Of a stretch of DNA of 55,471 nucleotides, positions 52,560 to 55,471 are shown piece by piece. Origin of the DNA: Bacillus sp. IITD106. GTDB lineage: Bacteria; Bacillota; Bacilli; Bacillales; Bacillaceae_C. The notes under the pieces are model-generated. The model had not been told where the DNA came from. It saw nothing but the letters and a program-made list of their open reading frames with translations, and did no database searches. Position 1 is the first letter of the stretch. Each line of letters starts with the position of its first letter. The stretch lies in NCBI RefSeq assembly GCF_019459225.1, contig NZ_JAIAZY010000032.1:1-55471 (forward strand), written 5' to 3'. A program made the translations under genes and the position numbers.

Positions 52560-52950
52560 CCTTCAAGAAAGTATGTTTATCTCACGAATACTCACTCATT
52601 CTCATTATTTCACTAACGTTTGTTTTACACACAACAGTAGACCACCTTGCTTACACATTAGGCAGAATATTCCGACGTGTGGTAATCCATCCTAACGACC
52701 AAACTGGGAAAGTTTGGTGAAAATTGTATGACCGTGCATGAAAAAGTTCCACATAACTCACGGCCGCTCACCCTCCTATATATCTCCGGATTGGCGTCCA
52801 TACATTCCTTCGTCCTGCGTGTCCATGAGGTGGAGGTCGGATATGCTACGATGCTGGGTCTATGCCCGAATGGAGTATATAAGCTCCGACTCTGCACTGT
52901 TGGTGTTTGTTTTAAGAATGGAAAGTAATCACTTGAATAATGTTTAATCT
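52560..52950 (-). ncRNA. Structured non-coding end of the IS110 element, candidate bridge/seek RNA
   Basis: A 390-bp region without a credible gene. Hairpins seen: ACCAAACT/AGTTTGGT (52698-52718), CCGTG/CACGG (52732-52763), and GTCGGA/TCCGAC (52836-52890) enclosing GGG/CCC at 52855-52867 and GGAG/CTCC at 52872-52887. Its position, downstream of an IS1111-like transposase, is where the guide RNA is expected. Which strand is transcribed cannot be read. Confidence 0.4.
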
Positions 52951-52960
52951 ATCTCTTGAA

Positions 52961-54241
52961 TTAAGCAGCCTCTACGTCTATTTGAGGGAGACCTTTTAAT
53001 AATTTTGAACCATCGAATTTACATTGCTGGTGGCCAATGACGAATAATGCCCGCAATAACTTACAACATAAGGCAATGAGTGACTGTTGACTTTTTAAGG
53101 GACGTACAGGGCGTTTAGTATAATATTGATGCAAGGCTTTAAAGTTTGGATTGTGAATGACAAGGGGCCGTATAGCGAGATAAAGAGCTTTTCTCAGCTT
53201 GCTTCTCCCTCGCTTTGTAATCCTTGTCTGACCTTTATATTTCCCTGAACTGTGTTCCTTCAATGAAAGCCCTGCAAGGTTAACGAGTTGTTGGGGATGA
53301 CTATATTTTGTGATGTCTCCCACCTCGGAAAAAAATAATACAACTGTTGTAGTCGCCAATCCCTTAATGGCCATCATTTCCTTTGCACCAGGCATCTTTT
53401 CTACTATTTCTTCCAATTCCTGGTCTAATTCTTTCAATTGTTTCTTAAATAACTCGTATTGCTCCAGTAAATAGGCAATTTCACATTTAGCAAACTGTAG
53501 ACCAATTTCGATACCGATGCTTTTTTGTGCTTTTTCCACTAACTTGGTAGCCTTTTTGATGCCTACCCCTTTCTTTACGTATGGCTTCCACCCCTTCGCC
53601 ACTTCTTCAGGGGCCATTTGCTTGATCTGAGAAGGTAAAGGAAATAGTTTCAATGTACATAACGCTGCTTTTCCTTCCCAATCACTAAACACATCGAAAA
53701 ACTCCGGAAAATAGCGTTGGATGAAATTCTGGATCTTCCCACCTGTTGACGTCAGTAATTTAATGAGTTGATCCCTTACTTTGACGCCTTCCCTTAGCTC
53801 AGCATGAATGCCTTCAAGAAGGTTAGGTATGGAGTATCGACCATCCTTGATAAGCTGTGCAATTACTTTGGCGTCCTTTGTATCGTTTTTCGTGGGAGAA
53901 TTGTCATCAAGTTCTTTGCTTTTCTTTACGTGCATGGGATTGACCAATACGAAGTCAAATCCTTTTGCTGTAAGGTAGTAGGCAAGGCTGAACCAATAAT
54001 GGCCTGTAGGTTCAACACCAAAGATAACATGGTTTTTTCCATTTTCTTTTTGATGGCGTTCAACCCAATCTAACAGGGACTGGAAGCCATGGATTCGATT
54101 TTCAAAGATCAGACGTTTGCCAAACTCAAAGCCCCTATCATCTTGTGCACGAGCTACATGTTTTTCCTTGGCGACATCGATGCCAATGATCAAAGTTGAT
54201 GGTGTGATTTGCGATATTTTTTTATTTTGAGTATAATTCAT
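52961..54241 (-). CDS. IS110 family transposase (DEDD)
   Basis: A 426-residue recombinase. The RuvC-like N-terminal domain shows the DEDD residues: Asp in IIGIDVAKEKH, Glu in FGVEPTGHYW and the Asp pair in KNDTKDAKVIAQL. After a coiled linker, the C-terminal Transposase_20 domain has LVNLAGLSLKEHSSGKYKGQTRITKRGRSKLRKALY with the catalytic serine region. The gene is full length and has a good AAGGAGG ribosome site, so may be active. IS110 enzymes use a guide RNA encoded in the element. Confidence 0.93.
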   Translation of the reverse strand: MNYTQNKKISQITPSTLIIGIDVAKEKHVARAQDDRGFEFGKRLIFENRIHGFQSLLDWVERHQKENGKNHVIFGVEPTGHYWFSLAYYLTAKGFDFVLVNPMHVKKSKELDDNSPTKNDTKDAKVIAQLIKDGRYSIPNLLEGIHAELREGVKVRDQLIKLLTSTGGKIQNFIQRYFPEFFDVFSDWEGKAALCTLKLFPLPSQIKQMAPEEVAKGWKPYVKKGVGIKKATKLVEKAQKSIGIEIGLQFAKCEIAYLLEQYELFKKQLKELDQELEEIVEKMPGAKEMMAIKGLATTTVVLFFSEVGDITKYSHPQQLVNLAGLSLKEHSSGKYKGQTRITKRGRSKLRKALYLAIRPLVIHNPNFKALHQYYTKRPVRPLKSQQSLIALCCKLLRALFVIGHQQCKFDGSKLLKGLPQIDVEAA

Positions 54242-54360
54242 TTCGAGTCCTCCTTGGTTTCAATTAAGGGTCCTTTTTGCTGATCAGCGTTGGACACCTA
54301 GTATCATACCAAGGGGGCTCTTTTTTGTTCAACCCTCAAATTTGCTTAATTACAGGAATG

Positions 54361-54462
54361 CTACGATAAGTCAACATCGGCTCGTCCCTCGCCGTGTTTC
54401 CTTTATCTCGTCAGGAATTACGAAATCCATACGTCGATGGGCAAGGCGCTTCCGCTTTTCTT
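54361..54462. repeat. Right part of a dispersed Bacillus repeat
   Basis: Contains GATAAGTCAACATCGGCTCG, the CCCTCGCCGTGTTTCC and TTTATCTCGTC stretches and the end GGGCAAGGCGCTTCCGCTTT. I recognise this type of intergenic repeat from Bacillus genomes. It runs up to the stop codon of the YitT gene; its other end is at 52511. Confidence 0.55.
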
Positions 54463-55351
54463 AATGTATATGTTTTTTCTTGAATCTTCCGCCTCGCACC
54501 TCTGATATATTTGCGATGGCAAGAAAGGCGTCATTGTCGAGCTCTTCAATAATTGATTTTAATTTTGCTTCTTCTAATCGTGTTAGGACACAAAAGATCA
54601 CTTTTTTGTCATCGCCAGTATAGGCACCTTCACCTTTTAAATACGTAACACCTCTTCCAAGTCTCGCTAAAATGGCATCTCCAATTTCCTCCGCTTTTTC
54701 CGTAATAATCCAGGCTGATTTGGATTCATCCAATCCTTCTACGACAATGTCTATAACTTTAAATGCGATAAAATAGGTAATAATAGAGTACATTGCACGT
54801 TCCCAGCTAAAAACAAACCCTGCAGTTGTAAAAATAAAGAAATTAAAAAACATGATAATTTCGCCGACAGAGAAGGGGAGTTTATTATTGAGCAGAATGG
54901 ATAGAACTTCAGTGCCATCTAATGAACCTCCATACCGAATGACGATACCAACACCAGTCCCAAGAATAATTCCGCCAAAAACAGTGTCTAGCAACAAATC
55001 GTCGGTAACGACAACCATGTTATGAAGGAATATAGAAGTGATGGATAAAATAAAAATTCCGTATAAGGTAGTCAAAGCAAATGTCTTTCCAATTTGTTTA
55101 TAACCTATATAAATAAACGGAAGATTAAGTACAAATATAATAATTCCAAGACGCCAACCAGTAAAATGAGCGATGATAATGGATATACCAGTAATACCAC
55201 CATCTAAAATATGGTTGGGAACGAGGAATAATTCGAGAGCAACCGCCATTAAAGCAGCGCCAATTGTTACGAGGAGGGTGCGAAAAAGAAGTATTTTCCT
55301 AGGTAACTTTTTATGTCTAACAGTCTCTACAAATTGCTCAGCATCGTTCAT
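54461..55351 (-). CDS. YitT family membrane protein (DUF2179)
   Basis: A 296-residue protein with five or six membrane helices (LLVTIGAALMAVALELFLVPNHILDGGITGISIIIA is the YitT opening, GTGVGIVIRYGGSLDGTEVLSILL follows) and a C-terminal soluble DUF2179 domain (GRGVTYLKGEGAYTGDDKKVIFCVLTRLE). The domain may bind a ligand; the role is unknown. The start ATG 55351 follows AAAGGATGAGG. It has several paralogues in typical Bacillus genomes. Confidence 0.9.
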   Translation of the reverse strand: MNDAEQFVETVRHKKLPRKILLFRTLLVTIGAALMAVALELFLVPNHILDGGITGISIIIAHFTGWRLGIIIFVLNLPFIYIGYKQIGKTFALTTLYGIFILSITSIFLHNMVVVTDDLLLDTVFGGIILGTGVGIVIRYGGSLDGTEVLSILLNNKLPFSVGEIIMFFNFFIFTTAGFVFSWERAMYSIITYFIAFKVIDIVVEGLDESKSAWIITEKAEEIGDAILARLGRGVTYLKGEGAYTGDDKKVIFCVLTRLEEAKLKSIIEELDNDAFLAIANISEVRGGRFKKKHIH

Positions 55352-55471
55352 ATCCTCATCCTTTCTAGTAGAAAATCTAATATATTTTTATTATAACTCA
55401 ATTGTTTTCTAGCAGAAAAATATTTTACTTCGGAAAAATTGGAAGTAAGTTAATCTTGATTTTTTTTCCCG

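Larger units (their letters stand above)
52545..54360 (-). mobile_element. IS110-family insertion sequence (approximate boundaries)
   Basis: Contains an intact IS110-type transposase gene (52961-54241). The long non-coding end of about 400 bp lies downstream of the transposase, the short end of about 120 bp upstream. Such an arrangement is typical of the IS1111 branch. Exact ends cannot be read because IS110 elements lack clear terminal repeats and duplications. The outer limits are taken from where the host repeat stops and resumes. Confidence 0.6.

Noticed and set aside
52730-52765. Group II intron fragment in the gap after fsr
   Set aside because: The GTGAAAATTGTATGACCGTG stretch recalls a group II intron domain, but no domain V, no intron ends and no reverse transcriptase are present. 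It is better explained as part of the IS110 end.

Overview
The window looks like chromosomal DNA of a low-GC, spore-forming Bacillaceae bacterium. TTG and GTG starts behind strong AGGAGG-type ribosome sites, intrinsic terminators, many Bacillus subtilis-like neighbourhoods (thyA-dfrA, ypmR-ypmS, msrA-msrB, yozE-yozD, deoD, ligD/ku, odhAB beside a GerT-like gene) and sporulation genes (Sda, a YjcZ-type miniprotein, a CtpB-type protease) all point that way. I cannot name the species.

Layout. 1-9 kb: a secreted Pro-Pro-endopeptidase/anthrax-lethal-factor-like zinc protease, thyA-folA, a hemolysin III-type protein, DegV, ypmR-ypmS, msrA-msrB, small proteins, deoD and a VanY-type carboxypeptidase. 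9-18 kb: CtpB-type protease, CAP-domain protein, MATE exporter, a GNAT acetyltransferase behind a long structured, partly tRNA-like leader, and the LigD/Ku end-joining pair. 18-24 kb: cold-shock protein, then a class I ribonucleotide reductase operon (nrdE, flavodoxin, nrdF) behind a cobalamin riboswitch with its own terminator, then CorA. 24-35 kb: VOC and MFS proteins, MOSC protein, Hsp20-like spore protein, odhAB, DUF2935 protein, Sda, aldehyde dehydrogenase and a Rok-like nucleoid protein. 35-43 kb: a UbiA-family prenyltransferase, a MoxR/VWA pair, a TPM protein, a MITE-like insertion and moaA-moeA-mobB. 43-51 kb: a flavin-based extracellular electron transfer (EET) locus. 51-55 kb: an Fsr-type MFS exporter, an IS110-family insertion sequence and a YitT-family protein.

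The most interesting part is the redox cluster. On the minus strand are homologues of EetB, EetA and the membrane-anchored NADH dehydrogenase Ndh2. Divergent from them run a lipoprotein with two FMN-binding domains (PplA), an ApbE-type flavin transferase (FmnB) and an ECF module (EcfA1, EcfA2, EcfT) that could supply flavin. About 7 kb before the cluster, a MenA-like but distinct UbiA prenyltransferase, as expected for a dedicated EET quinone, has a perfect Rex/Fnr-type palindrome in its promoter region. Two more copies of that operator lie in tandem before pplA. This suggests that quinone synthesis and the electron-transfer lipoprotein are switched together by the NADH/NAD+ or oxygen state. 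The molybdenum cofactor genes between them fit an anaerobic-respiration neighbourhood.

Other notable points: B12 control of an apparently B12-independent reductase implies a B12-dependent isozyme elsewhere; a normal-looking flavodoxin sits where NrdI is expected; a structured region downstream of the IS110 transposase could hold its guide (bridge/seek) RNA; and the IS appears to have split a dispersed Bacillus repeat.
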